Shown: positions 1 through 10,152 of the stretch, in pieces
How positions within the stretch are numbered: the first letter of the stretch is position 1
Layout: each line of letters starts with the position of its first letter
NCBI GenBank assembly: GCA_002633025.1
Contig: NMRB01002015.1
Location: 39,094 to 103,093, forward strand
Direction: 5' to 3'
From: Notospermus geniculatus
Lineage: Eukaryota; Nemertea; Pilidiophora; Heteronemertea; Lineidae
DNA: 64,000 nucleotides
The notes under the pieces: model-generated
Database searches by the model: none
Told to the model about the DNA's origin: nothing
Seen by the model: the letters and a program-made list of their open reading frames with translations, nothing else
Program-made: the position numbers and the translations under genes

Positions 1-360
1 AAATTTCAATGAGATTCAACGTCAAATATGGCCGCGCCAGGGAGCCATCTTGAAAAATGGACTTCGGCCAACACCTCATAAATAGGGGTAGCTAGGATGC
101 TTTAACCGTGCCTAAATATGTGTCTTGGTACCGTCTACTTATATGCCAAATTTCGGTTCGATTGGACTTCAACATGGCTGCCAGGCGGCCATCTTGAAAA
201 ATTGACTTTGGCCATATCTCATCGGTAGTAAATGTTACGATGTTTCAATGTTGTCTAAATATCTATGCAAGTATCCTGTACATTCCTGCTAAAATTTCAG
301 TCCCGGCGAACATCACGTGTGGCCACCTGGTGGCCATCTTGAAAAATAGATTTTTTGACA
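1..360. repeat. Three diverged tandem units of about 147 bp
   Basis: The words GCCATCTTGAAAAAT recur at about 46, 191 and 333, each preceded by a GGCCGC/GGCTGC/GGCCAC..CAGG context and, further upstream, by a sentence like AAATTTCGGTTCGATTGGAC. The units are therefore diverged tandem copies with a period near 147 bp. The same kind of unit (TCGGCCCGAT followed by ATATGGCCGCCAGGTGGC) makes up the interior of the dispersed repeats at 27710 and 58571, so this is probably an edge of the same family. Confidence 0.6.
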
Positions 361-691
361 TGAGACTGTGACCTAGACAGGAAAGCAGTTTGTTCACAAA
401 TACCACTTGTATTCATTGTATTCAGAAATTGTACTCCTTCTGGGTGCCATCACCTGAGTTTATGTCATTGACTGATAATACTGATCAGATCATAAAATAC
501 TTCTTGGTGTGTTCAGCTTTATCTTATCTGTACTGATCCTCAACATTGACCATGAGAGTCACAGTTTCACACTTAACCATGGAGACTTATCACAGAGGTG
601 AGCACAATGGCCCTGGCCATTTCATTACACTCTACCAGTTGTTTGAGAAATCTCTTGACCCTCAAAAACCATGCTACAGACCGTTTCAGTC
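361..691. other. Decayed downstream flank of BEL/Pao pol
   Basis: Read on the minus strand, the first 60 bp past the RNase H stop still resemble a frameshifted continuation of a BEL-type pol (a W/F-x-G-x-E-x-S pattern). After that no integrase HHCC or DDE motif can be recognised. No intact gene is seen. Confidence 0.35.
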
Positions 692-2833
692 TCAACCTCG
701 AGAAGCTATATCAGCTGGATTGAGATCTGAGCTAATATGATTCCACTGAACCTTCGAAGAACCTTCATGTATGACCTGAAGCCTGTTGGCTACAAAAGTA
801 TGAAACCTAGAAGTCTCATTTCCAATGTAACGCATGACAGACATGCTGTCAGTCCAAAAGAAAGAATTATCAATTGGAACCTCAAGCTCCCTACGGAGCA
901 TTCTGTCTATGCGAACTGCGACTGTTGCTGCAGTCAATTCCAAACGGACAATGGACACTGGCTTCAAGGGAGCCACTCTCGACTTGGCTAAGAGAAGATT
1001 ACAATGAATTTCCTCATCAGAATTGAACACGCGTGCATAAGTACAAACACCATAGCCAGAAAGGCTTGCGTCACTGAAATGACAGAGCTGCAGAAATTCA
1101 AAGCCTTGTGGTCTGATACATCTTGGTACAGAAAAAGCTGCCAACTGGTGAAGACTGCTGATCCACTGATCCCTTCTCTCAGAAACGTCTCCAGGAATAG
1201 GGTCATCCCATCCCACTTTCAGTTTGCATAATTCTTGAAGCAAAATCTTGCCCTGGAGAGTCACAGGAGAGACGAAGCCCAGTGGATCGTAAGCAGAGCT
1301 CACGGTCGACAAAATTCCACGTCTAGTTTGTGGGCGTTCTTTCAACTTGAACACGAACAGAAAACTGTCTGATTTTACATCCCAATGAACACCCAAAGTC
1401 CTATCAATTGGCAAAGTGTCTTGACCAAGGTCTAAATCTTTCAGTTGCTTGGCCCAGTGATCTTTTGGAATTGACTGCATCACATCTACTGAGTTACTCA
1501 TCCATTGAGTCATGTTGAAACCACATTTGCTACACATTTCTCTGACATCTTTAGCGAGGTCAATTGCCCCTGAAACTTGATCACCCATCTGTTCAAAGAT
1601 TGATTTCAGGAAATCATCTACATAGCAATTCTTACGCACACAATTTGCTGCAATTGAACCAAACAGGCCTTCATTGTCTTCCGCTGTTTTCTTCAAGGCA
1701 AAGTTAGCACAAGAAGGTGATGATGATGCTCCTAAAATATGAACTAACATCTGATATTCAACCACTGGGTTTGATACATCACCATCTTTCCACCAAAGAA
1801 AGCGAAGAAAGTTGGCATCTTTCTCTGGAACCCTAACCCTGTAGAACATTGACTCAACATCTGCAGTCATGGCAATATCTCCCTGTCTAAACCGAAGGAG
1901 AGTTCCTATCAGGGTGTTTGTCAAGTTTGGACCCAGCAATAGCTCATCATTTAGGGATGTACCCTTATAACGGGCTGAGCAGTCAAAGACCACCCGCAAC
2001 TTCATTTTCGTGGGGTGGTATACCCCGTGGTGAGGTAAATACCATTCTTTGCCATTATCCAACCCTAACTGATCCTGTGGAACTTCCCTTGCGTAGTTGT
2101 TTGCAAAAATCTTGTTCATGAAAGCCTTATACTCGGTTTGAAATTCGGGATTTCTTTCGAACTTCTTTCTCAGAGCATACATTCTCTGTTCAGCCTGGAC
2201 CCGATTGTTTGGCAAGCACACATTCTTGTTTCTGAATGGTAAACCAATAACATACTGACCGTTACTAAAAGTACAACTGGACTGAACCTGTTTCATAAAC
2301 TGTTTATCCTCCCTCGACCATTCTGGTTGATCGTCCACAATCTTTTCACTAAAGTCCTGACTAAAATAGTTTTGCAACTGAGCTTTAAGGCTAACTTCAT
2401 CACTGTCTACATCGGAATCTACATGTAACCTGAGAGCATTCATAGGCCTACTGACAAACCTCACAGATTCACAATCACCATGGCCAACCACTGGCCCATT
2501 GATAACCCAACCTAAAGCAGTTTTCACCGCGAAAGGTCCATCACCTTGAATGGGAATGATTTCCCAAGGTTCCATCAAACCTGGTGCATCATTACCAATC
2601 AAAATACCAACTTCATTGCTCATGTTTGTGCGCTGGGGTACACCTCTGAGATAAGCAAACTGTTCAATTTCTTTCCTGGAAACCATGTCTTTCAAAGACA
2701 CAGGCATGCGTTCCTGTGTTCTGTTTTTACACAGAAATATCTGTTTTGGCACAAAAACATATGTTTTACACTTACAAACGCGTTTTGTGCACGTCTGATT
2801 TATGCGGACATAACCGCCCATAGTACACTTCAC
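692..2833 (-). mobile_element. BEL/Pao LTR retrotransposon pol remnant (protease tail, RT, RNase H)
   Basis: A 713-codon open frame read right to left. The N-terminal part carries the end of a retropepsin/DUF1758-like domain (G-I-L-I-G-N-D, then G-W-V-I-N-G-P). The reverse transcriptase follows, with the Pao-type block LNDELLLGPNLTN, the A-D-V-E-S-M-F catalytic strand and the YVDD box encoded at about 1613-1624. An RNase H follows, with FSDAS, the E of RLELTAA, FWTDS, and the final D of SDLNPADIASRG. These motifs are diagnostic of BEL/Pao Pol in animals. The frame is uninterrupted but incomplete: gag, most of the protease, the integrase and both LTRs are absent. The first 35-40 codons (2720-2833) look foreign and resemble a MITE end (see 2700-2822). 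The frame is opened by GTG, so no real start is present. I call it a truncated, non-autonomous copy; the open frame suggests recent insertion or selection on an ancestral copy. Confidence 0.9.
2700..2822. repeat. One end of a TATGGGCGGTTAT-type MITE
   Basis: The stretch ends in TATGCGGACATAACCGCCCA, close to the terminus of the element at 44213-44647 (CCGCAAAAAGTAGAC inside, TATGGGCGGTTAT outside). It coincides with the point where the BEL/Pao frame stops looking like Pol, so it probably marks the insertion or recombination boundary. Only one end is seen. Confidence 0.45.
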
Positions 2834-3522
2834 TTGACATTCATCCTACAAAATACAGCAATATGGCGGAAATAATCTGTTGTCCTTCTCTTACGGACAG
2901 ACCCCCCCCCCAAACGAAAAATTTAGTCTTTTTTGGCTTCAAAATACTTTTGCTACAGTCCCTAAACAGCGAGTTGGTCGCGGCATTGATGTCACTAGCA
3001 TATTGACCCGCGGCGAACACATTTTGAGGGAGTGTGTTTGTCCTTGAATATCCTGTGGTAGAGGGTCTGTAACTTTATTGATGAGTTTGTTTGGAGAGGG
3101 GTATAGTTCCATGGCTAGGAATCCATTTGTTAATCGTTAACCGTCCCGTCAAATCCATGAGCAGTAAGGAGTATTTTGGCTTTCTAAACAGCAGCACCAT
3201 GCCTGGTTTATTTCACCTCTTCAGTCAGCCCTCATAATGCCAAGATGACCCAGATTCATGGTACAGGTTCATATGAGTCCCACTGTGTAGGCCTATGTGT
3301 TTACCATGCAGCCACTCGTAGGTCACTGGCATTCTTGTAGATGGCAGCACAGGTCACCATACATCTGATTTTATCTCTTTTTCATACAAATAATCACTTC
3401 ATTTAAAACCAAAATACCGTCATAGGAGTCTCTTCCTATTGTACTGTACACACAGGCCGCTTTTCGCAGGCTTCAAACCCTGGCTAAGGAGGAGATCGGG
3501 CAGAAAGGCCGAATCGGTAGAT
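2834..3522. other. No gene recognised
   Basis: Contains a C homopolymer near 2900 and otherwise unremarkable sequence. No coding frame, RNA gene or clear inverted repeat was seen. Confidence 0.4.
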
Positions 3523-3524
3523 TA

Positions 3525-4325
3525 GTCGGGTTCCAAATTGTCAAAAATAGGGTCCCGTGGGAATTTCGTGAAGAAAGTTGCCGACATACCTCAATCGAAA
3601 GAGTAGCACTTCCTGAACAAGAAAATTGTTGCCGGCACTTTGGCATTTTCTTTTGATAGGAATATGGGCGGTTTCCATGGCAACCAACCGTGAAAATCGC
3701 ATTTTTTGTTAAATGCTGATTTCTGAGCCCTTAGCAATGATATTTTGTTCGCTCAAGTGGCTATTTATATTTAATACCACGGCCGCTAAAATCCTATATC
3801 ATCGTCAAGTTGATCCGGGTCAAGGCCATTCTAAAAGGTCAAGGTCAAATGGAAATTTTGACGTTTTCCCCTGAAATTTCCTGACTCTAAGTTCAAATCT
3901 CGTGTGTATGAACATACTGAGACATAACAAATATTTTATGATTTAGAAAATATCTGCTGATAATTCCTTTTCTTTTGATGTATAATACATGAACCTACGC
4001 CTAGAGTGTTTTTGAGGAAATAAAGGAGAAATACACCAAGGTGCGTAAAATGTAGGACAATGACTTTGTCATTGGACCGAAGAAATGAGCTTTGTACAGG
4101 AGAATGGGACCCGATGTACAGATAACTTTTGAACAGTTGGATTTACACCCCATAAATGTATTACCAACAGATAGAAACATGGTGCCTCAGAAGCAGACAA
4201 GCATGTTCTTAATTGTTTTCAGCAGTTATGTAATAAGAAATGACGTTTTTATGCAAATTAACACAAAAATGCGTCAAAATACATAAAAACGCCGTTTCCA
4301 ATTACGTAACCAGTTAAAAATTACT
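3525..4325 (+). repeat. Left arm of the long-arm palindromic element (copy A)
   Basis: Preceded by TA (3523-3524), it begins GTCGGGTTCCAAATTGTC and matches 52344-53144 almost base for base for 800 bp. In the 52-kb copy this arm is followed by its inverted partner. Here the second arm is absent and the sequence runs into a single N at 4326. The short open frame in it (from 4092) is also present in the 52-kb arm (from 52911) and is repeat sequence, not a gene. Confidence 0.9.
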
Positions 4326-4326
4326 N
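4326..4326. other. Single-N assembly join between two repeats
   Basis: One ambiguous base separates the end of the left palindrome arm from a CGTCGTCGTC tract that belongs to another repeat family. The missing inverted arm and the missing left end of the next repeat suggest a collapsed or joined assembly point, not a real junction. Confidence 0.6.
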
Positions 4327-4950
4327 CGTCGTCGTCGTCGTCCGTCGTACTCCGTTAGCAGGGCACGTTTCGTAACCGCTGGAACTATTGATCTGAAACT
4401 TGGTACATATATACCCCTAGGTCAGATGACCTATGACACCAAGTTTTGGTCCGATTCGACTCTTAACTTGGCCACCAGGTGGCGGAAACCAAAAACACAA
4501 AAAGTGCAATAACTCCTGAACTAATGACTGGCTCACCTCCAAATTTTTATCATATGTGTATCTAATGAGGGTACATTACATACATAACAGGTTTTTGGTT
4601 TGACCTACTTTTCAAGGTCACAGAGGTCAAAGTTCAAAACTTAGTCATTTGGTGGCGCGTTTCGTAACTGCTTGGGCTATTGACTTGGAACTTGGTACAT
4701 ATACACCCCTATGTCAGATGACCTATGACACCACTTTTCGGTCCGATTCAATTCTCCGCTTCGCCACCAGGTGGCCAAAACCAAAGCACAAAGTCCAGTA
4801 ACTCCTGAACTGTAACTGGATTGTCTCCAAATTTTTACCAGGTGCATCTAATGAGGATACATGACCCTGGAACATTTCGATTTAACATTTGTCATTTGTT
4901 TTTCTGGTACGTTCACCCAGGTGAGCACATGGTCCATGGACCATTTCATT
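4327..4950 (+). repeat. AGCTCACC/GGTCCATGGACC dispersed repeat, copy A
   Basis: Shares with 27710-28599 the order: CGTCGTCCGT tract, GCAGGGCACGTTTCGTAACC, GGTCAGATGACCTATGACACC, CCACCAGGTGGC, AAGTGCAATAACTCCTGAAC, then the 3' terminus GGTGAGCACATGGTCCATGG. The middle is internally repetitive (two units of about 290 bp). The 5' AGCTCACC end is missing next to the N at 4326. Confidence 0.8.
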
Positions 4951-5041
4951 TGCCGATTTGATGGATTTCGTGCACTGACATACGACTGAAGTGCCGTTTT
5001 CAAGATCCTCGACCGCAGGTGAAAAAGTGCGCGAGTTTCAA

Positions 5042-5109
5042 ACTGGGTAAACTTTAGTGCCCTAAAGTTTACCCAGGATCGTCCTGGGTAACTTTTAGGG
5101 TTACCCAGG
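5042..5109. repeat. Twin hairpins
   Basis: CTGGGTAAACTTTAG and CTAAAGTTTACCCAG face each other across a 3-4 base loop, and directly after it TCCTGGGTAAC and GTTACCCAGG form a second stem. The two stems share the CCTGGGTAA core, so the block may be a duplicated small hairpin or a MITE end. Confidence 0.6.
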
Positions 5110-5280
5110 TTGGTCCTGGGAGATACATCCGATCTGTGTACAGTCATTTATACACAGCAAGGTATAGCAGATAACAGGTCAACTCAGGTTGACAACAAAA
5201 TCCAACATGGCTACTCCATTATAATAAGATGAGTGTCAAGGTCAGTACTGGGCATGCGCATTTGCCTTAAGTAGCCTAAG

Positions 5281-5480
5281 CGCCCCGTGCCGGGCCTGAC
5301 CCGGTGTCCGTTTCCACTACACGTTTTTCTAACCTTGGAGAAATTACCCGGGCCGAGCCCAGCTCCTCTCGATGAGCCCGGCTCGCTTGGATTTAGCACG
5401 GTGCCGAGCAGGCTGGACCCATTTCCACTTACCGGTACGACTTTTCTGCTGTGCCGTGCTCGACCCGGGTCGAGCACGGA
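5281..5480. repeat. GC-rich inverted-repeat element
   Basis: The GTGCCGGGCCTGACCCGG block at the left faces GCTCGACCCGGGTCGAGCAC at the right. The interior contains GTTTCCACT words on both sides, a word also found in the other 'tttccact' MITEs at 28.97, 42.4, 48.7 and 61.6 kb. Probably a MITE; the ends are not exact. Confidence 0.45.
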
Positions 5481-5525
5481 TAAATTGGAAATTGGAAAAG
5501 GTATCCCAGTAATTCACGCCAAAAA
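5481..5525. other. Short spacer
   Basis: Between the GC-rich inverted repeat and the stop codon of the 5526-6398 ORF; no signal seen. Confidence 0.3.
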
Positions 5526-6398
5526 TTATTCTGTTACAACTCGATAGGCACGTAACATTTGTTCACGGTTATTGTCCGAAGAAGTTGAGAACGTTAAGAT
5601 AAACCCGTTTTGAACAAATCCTATGGAGCTCGGATACTTTTTTAATTTGTGTAGCTTGCTTACGTAGTTGTACTTCCTTTTCCGATGAGGGAAACTGACC
5701 AAGAAATACTTTTTGTTGATATCCTTAGCAACAAGAACAAATCGATCATTGGTAACTTCATAGTATAATGTGCTGATGGCTTTTGTCCAATATGACGTGT
5801 GCCCGAACGGACGAATTTTATGACGGGTTTTGCAACATTCTTTCCGCCTGAAGACGTAGCCTTGATTCTTATGTTTGTGCAGATGTTTGTACACTACTAC
5901 GACGTCCATGCTTTTAAAGACTAGTCCATACCTAATAGGATGTTTTGAAGTATGTAACTTCGTTAGGTCTATTTTACGCCTTATACGGACCGAAGTGGAT
6001 CCATTTCCACGACTCAATCGTAAACTGACTAACAGCAAGTAGCGCTTTATACGGTTCTTCAAGCAGCGCAATTTAATAAAAGTAAGCAATTCGTTGTCTC
6101 CACTCCTGATTTCTCGTAGACCAGTGAAGTGAAGTTTTTCAGACGAACAAAAATTAGTGGATATCAAGATGCGTGTTTTCACTTTTGACATCAAATGTAC
6201 CACAACTAGTGAATCAACCCTTCTACCGCGTTCATTGTACAAAAAATTCATTCCAAATGCAGTGGACAGATGTGGTTTGTTAATAATGGTAAGGTTTGTT
6301 AGGTACTTGACTCTAAAAGCAGGATATGAGTGAGGGTAAAAGGAGCATGCATAAAACGTCAGGTCAGCTTGTTTGGTTTTTTTTGTGTACTCAGGCAT
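5526..6398 (-). CDS. Unrecognised 290-aa single-exon protein
   Basis: An ATG-initiated frame of 290 codons ending in TAA, with CATACC-like context upstream of the start. I do not recognise the family. The product is very basic, rich in Lys/Arg/His. It has short alternating hydrophobic stretches (for example VDSLVVVHLM, RFVLVAKDINKKYFLVSF, IGFVQNGFILTFSTS), which read like successive beta-strands; this is inference. I see no signal peptide, no convincing transmembrane segment, and no zinc or catalytic signature. An open frame of this length at about 42% GC is unlikely by chance, and it is not obviously part of one of the repeat families in the window. It could be a lineage-specific gene, the last exon of a larger gene, or the coding remnant of an unrecognised mobile element. 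It is flanked by MITE-like sequence on both sides. Confidence 0.4.
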   Translation of the reverse strand: MPEYTKKTKQADLTFYACSFYPHSYPAFRVKYLTNLTIINKPHLSTAFGMNFLYNERGRRVDSLVVVHLMSKVKTRILISTNFCSSEKLHFTGLREIRSGDNELLTFIKLRCLKNRIKRYLLLVSLRLSRGNGSTSVRIRRKIDLTKLHTSKHPIRYGLVFKSMDVVVVYKHLHKHKNQGYVFRRKECCKTRHKIRPFGHTSYWTKAISTLYYEVTNDRFVLVAKDINKKYFLVSFPHRKRKYNYVSKLHKLKKYPSSIGFVQNGFILTFSTSSDNNREQMLRAYRVVTE

Positions 6399-6480
6399 GG
6401 TATAAATCAGGAATTGTTTTTCACTTGAAGCGCGAACTTGAGAAAAACGTGAGCCTCCCGTTTCTCCTCTGAAATGTAAA

Positions 6481-6895
6481 AAGGGGTCAGAGCCAGAACA
6501 ACCTAAGTGCGTTTTTTAAATTTTACAGGAGAAGCTCAAAACACTTTTTGCACATAGGTCGTTCTGGCTCTAAAAAAATTATTTTTGATGAATTTTAGCC
6601 AAATGCCAAGATATAGGCATGTTAAGCTGATTTGATAAGAACAAGATATATTTTTGCTTCTTCGAATCACTCTTAGTTACTGTTTAGGGTTTCTAGGGAG
6701 CATGCAAAACACAACAGACTATCAGGACGCACATAGGCTGTTCTGGCTCTCAGCCTTTTTTGACTCCAGTTTCACCCAAAAGGGGGCAGTACTCCTCATA
6801 AAGCTGTGCTTGATGAATAGAGCTCTTTTCAAGCTTCATATATCAGTTCCAAAATAAACCAAGTGGCACATAAGTTGTTCTGGCTCTGACCCCTT
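6481..6895. repeat. TIR element with repeated 'gttctggctct' motif
   Basis: Left end AAGGGGTCAGAGCCAGAACA and right end GTTCTGGCTCTGACCCCTT are inverted repeats of about 30 bp. The subterminal word CACATARGYYGTTCTGGCTC occurs again at about 6558 and 6728, so the element carries at least four copies of the terminal motif, two of them internal. A 67-codon frame inside is not convincing. Confidence 0.7.
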
Positions 6896-6899
6896 CTAA

Positions 6900-7902
6900 T
6901 GTTTCATTGAAGGTCAGGTTTCATCTAACTGTTCCATTTCTTAGACACACTCTCTCTCTCTTTCACCTGAATTGATGGACGAAAGGATACTGTATCTACG
7001 GAAGGGGTAGCGAACTGCATAATACATTCAAAGCAGGGATCAACAACGTCTAAAATATACAAGTGATTTAAATATGGAACTGATGACTTGGACGTGTCAA
7101 GTTTTTGTGGAGCAGGCCATTTGTAAGGCGCAAATCATAAAAATTGTGCCCGGAGTGGAGGGCGCTAGGGCCAAGTGTCACTCGACCCAGAAAGCCCATC
7201 CTGATAATATCAGGTCATTTACGGTCGTACCCTCCCTCAATGCCCCGAGGACATCCACCCCGTTTCGGTGGGGGAGAGGGACATTCCCTCTTGTGTACTC
7301 GCCAGTTGGTTATTCACAAATGAACCATGCAAAGAGTGGGGAAATGCCACTTGATGTAATAGACAAATATCGCGCCTAGTGCTACAACGTCTGCACATAG
7401 ATCTGGTGTTACGAGTTACCGGATACCAGGATCATAGCATTGTATCTCATTCCATAATTTATGCACGCTGTCGAATGACAGCTGCCCGAAAACACATGAA
7501 CTGGATCATTGGTCCCATTGGTACGTACTCGTTATCTAGATAATCCGTGAGAATCATGTTGACCTGAAGTTAATTCAGGAACAATCAGAAACTCAGCGAG
7601 TTTGTCAGCGGATCGAGAAATTTTCAAATCTGCCATTTGGGGATATGACCAGGACTGGATAGAAGCTTCACTGTGATTGGCTGGATTCGGCGAAGTTCAG
7701 TACTCCGCTCCTTCCCCAACGAAATGGCATGGATGTCGCCAGGGTCTGAACCAAGCGCGAGTTGGGGAGCCGGTTGTGAAGACCCTGGGTGCGAGGATGC
7801 AGAAAGCCATATTTTCCTCTTTTGGCGCCTCGGGTAACATTTCGTTCAAGGCGTGACATTTTCGCTCTACCGCCCGACCCGATGGGCACCATTTTATTGT
7901 AT
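6900..7902. other. No gene; weak inverted repeat
   Basis: A pyrimidine-rich CTCTCT tract lies near 6950. Two segments, about 7245-7275 (GACATCCACCCCGTTTCGGT) and about 7710-7748 read in reverse, are similar over roughly 35 bp. In both, a reading frame would encode PFRWGR, so they may be two decayed copies of one transposon segment in inverted orientation. No intact frame was identified. Confidence 0.35.
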
Positions 7903-8101
7903 TAATTGAATTGAATTGAATTTTATTTGCTCAACATGACAATGCTTAGAGCATTCTTACATTCTTTAACACATACATTTGTTACAAGATGGCGGGGGAA
8001 GGTTACAATATTTTTTTTTTTTTATTCATAAAGCGCAGAAAACTCCAAATATGGCTATCAACATCTACACATATTTCAGTTTTGAGGGGTTTCATGATTA
8101 A

Positions 8102-8612
8102 TCATACCTTATAATGTGTTGAAACTTTTGAGAGAAAAATCGATAAATTTTGCAAGGTGGGATTTGCCGAGTTAAATAAACTTGTTAATTTATGAATGTT
8201 TGGATTTTCATAGAAATGTCTAGGGATATAGTTCTTTCTTAAATTCATAAAAAAGGGGCACACAAAAATTGCATGAAATTCATCGCCAATAGCCATATTA
8301 ATGCATTTAGTGCACAGTCTTTCCTCTCTTGGAATTGAAGAATATCTACCCACTTCTATCGGTAAACTATGATTACTGCACCTAAATTTCGTCAGTGGAA
8401 TTCTATGTTTAGGCGATAGGGAGAGTAAATATTTTTCCATTCCCCAATTTAGTTTTACTTGCCGGTACATGGCTGCTTTTGACGAATCAGCTAAATCACT
8501 ATACCATGACTGTATATATTGATCGGTTAGCCTCATTTTTACCAGTTCACCAAGATACTCAACATTTGGGAATTCATGGGTTTGCCAAAGAAATGCTAAA
8601 CCACATTGTTCC
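8102..8612 (-). pseudogene. LINE ORF2 C-terminal domain (partial)
   Basis: The frame runs from just inside the N, past the first ATG (8536), to a stop at 8102. It starts with a GLAFLWQ segment and continues with the Dx-Y-x-Q-x-W, F-R-C-x-N-x-x-L-P-I-E and C-x-x-C...GDEFH...CPFF pattern. That last pattern is the zinc-binding-like C-terminal region found in many CR1/L2-type ORF2 proteins. The upstream RT is not present. The homologous stretch occurs at 53979-54488, where GDEFHYLLVCP is visible. Confidence 0.75.
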
Positions 8613-8613
8613 A

Positions 8614-8614
8614 N
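8614..8614. other. Single-N join inside LINE ORF2
   Basis: The N lies between the end of the endonuclease-RT linker (E-M-L-N-R-P-F) and the C-terminal segment. In related proteins that linker motif immediately precedes the RT domain. Some 1.5-2 kb of RT sequence is therefore missing exactly at the ambiguous base. Confidence 0.7.
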
Positions 8615-10152
8615 GTGAACGGTCTATTTAGCATTTCATTATTTATTGTACCTTGATTCAAAGTCTCAGCATTTCCATCTAATACATCATCAGTGCCTTC
8701 ATCATTATTGCTATTCAACCTTTGGAAAAACTCATATAAATCTTCTAAAGAAGCCTCACAGGTGGATGGTTTAGATTTTTTAAAGTATTTCCAAAAACGC
8801 CTTGGGTCAGAACGTTCCATCCTTCTCAAATTGGCATTATGCTGCACCCTCTCATTTTCCTTTACGTTCTTTATTGCACGTTTGTACTCTCTATATGCTT
8901 TATTCAAATCTCTCCTATTCCGCTCATTCGGGAGCGACTTATACCTTCTCCTCAACCTTCTGTACATACGACGTTTGTTTTTAACCTCATTATCTCTGAA
9001 CACTGACTTTCTTTTCCTACTATTACTCCTTGCTCTTCGACATATTTTCCTACCCATTACCTGTTCAGCTGTTGTATTTAATAAACCACACATCATATCA
9101 TTTGCATCATTTACACTTATTCTATTTTCTAACAATTTCTTATTAATATTTTCAAAATCCATACTTTGCAGAGCTTCTACAAAATCCTCTACTTTATTTT
9201 GTTTCCAGTCTATTCTACTTCTGTTTGCACCTGTATCACTTTCTTCTATATCCGCCTCATCTTCAGTCGATCTACTTTTATATTCAAATTTACATACTAA
9301 CTGACAATGAACATCCGACAGTACTCTATCAAAATTTTTAACCTCAAGATCAATTATGTTCTTAAATAAATCAGCTGAGGCTATAAAATAATCAACCACG
9401 TGACTGCTCTGCCCTTTAAAGCAAGTGAAATTTCCAATCAAGTCGTTTCCTACTCGTCCATTAACTATATACAAATTGTTATCTTTACAAAACTCTATAA
9501 ACCGGTAACCATAATTGTTAATACTTGTATCCTTATTCGCTCGTTGTAATTTTCCATTTTCAATAAACCACTCTAACGGATTTCCCTCTATGATACCATC
9601 TAGGCCTAGTCTATCTACAATTTCTGGGTCAATTTCAACATAGTCGTTTAAATTCCTCGTGTATGCATTAAAGTCGCCTCCAATACACACGTGACCATCA
9701 AAGCCATTTAGTACACTCATTAATTCATTATTTAGTTCCCCAAACAGTTCAATCCCTCCATAACTACTGGTTTCTGGTGGCAGATAAACACATCCTATAA
9801 ATATTTCTTTCTCCAGGCCAAATTTACCTTTTACCCACTGCACAAGTCTACTAGATGCTTGTACAAATTTTGTTCCATCCATTAACACCTTTCTAACTGC
9901 TACAACAATCCCCCCAGATCTTCTAACTGACAGTTCCTTTCTATTATTCAGTACTACATCAAAACCTTCACTATCAAATAGATTCTTAACCCATAATTCA
10001 TCAGTATTGTCTAATTTAGATTCTGCTAATAAAACAATATCGGCTTCTTTCAACAAATCACGAAATTCTTGGGTATCACATTTACCTCTCAATCCCCCTA
10101 CATTCAAAAACGTACAGACAAGTTCTTTTTGACCGTTTTCTGGCTCACTGTC
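8615..10152 (-). CDS. LINE ORF2, endonuclease part (partial)
   Basis: Open from immediately after the ORF1 TAG to the N at 8614. It encodes an exonuclease-endonuclease-phosphatase domain: L-N-V-G-G-L-R-G-K near the start, LLAESKLD (catalytic E), CIGGDFNA (catalytic D/N), and SDVHCQL (catalytic SDH). A very basic linker (RRARSNSRKRKSVFRD) and an EYKRAIKNVK helix follow. Its role in the family is nicking target DNA for target-primed reverse transcription. There is no ATG near the start. The frame is the same as ORF1 and is separated from it by one TAG only, so ORF2 would need readthrough, re-initiation, or a non-AUG start. The RT that should follow is lacking at the N. Confidence 0.85.

Noticed and set aside
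4092-4286. 64-codon frame conserved at 4092 and 52911 as a small gene
   Set aside because: It is conserved because both lie in copies of the same palindromic element. The inverted arm does not keep the frame, and there is no sign of coding constraint.
8693-9304. 203-codon plus-strand frame opposite the LINE endonuclease linker
   Set aside because: A Leu/Ser/Phe-rich antisense shadow of a Lys/Arg/Glu-rich coding strand; no motif.
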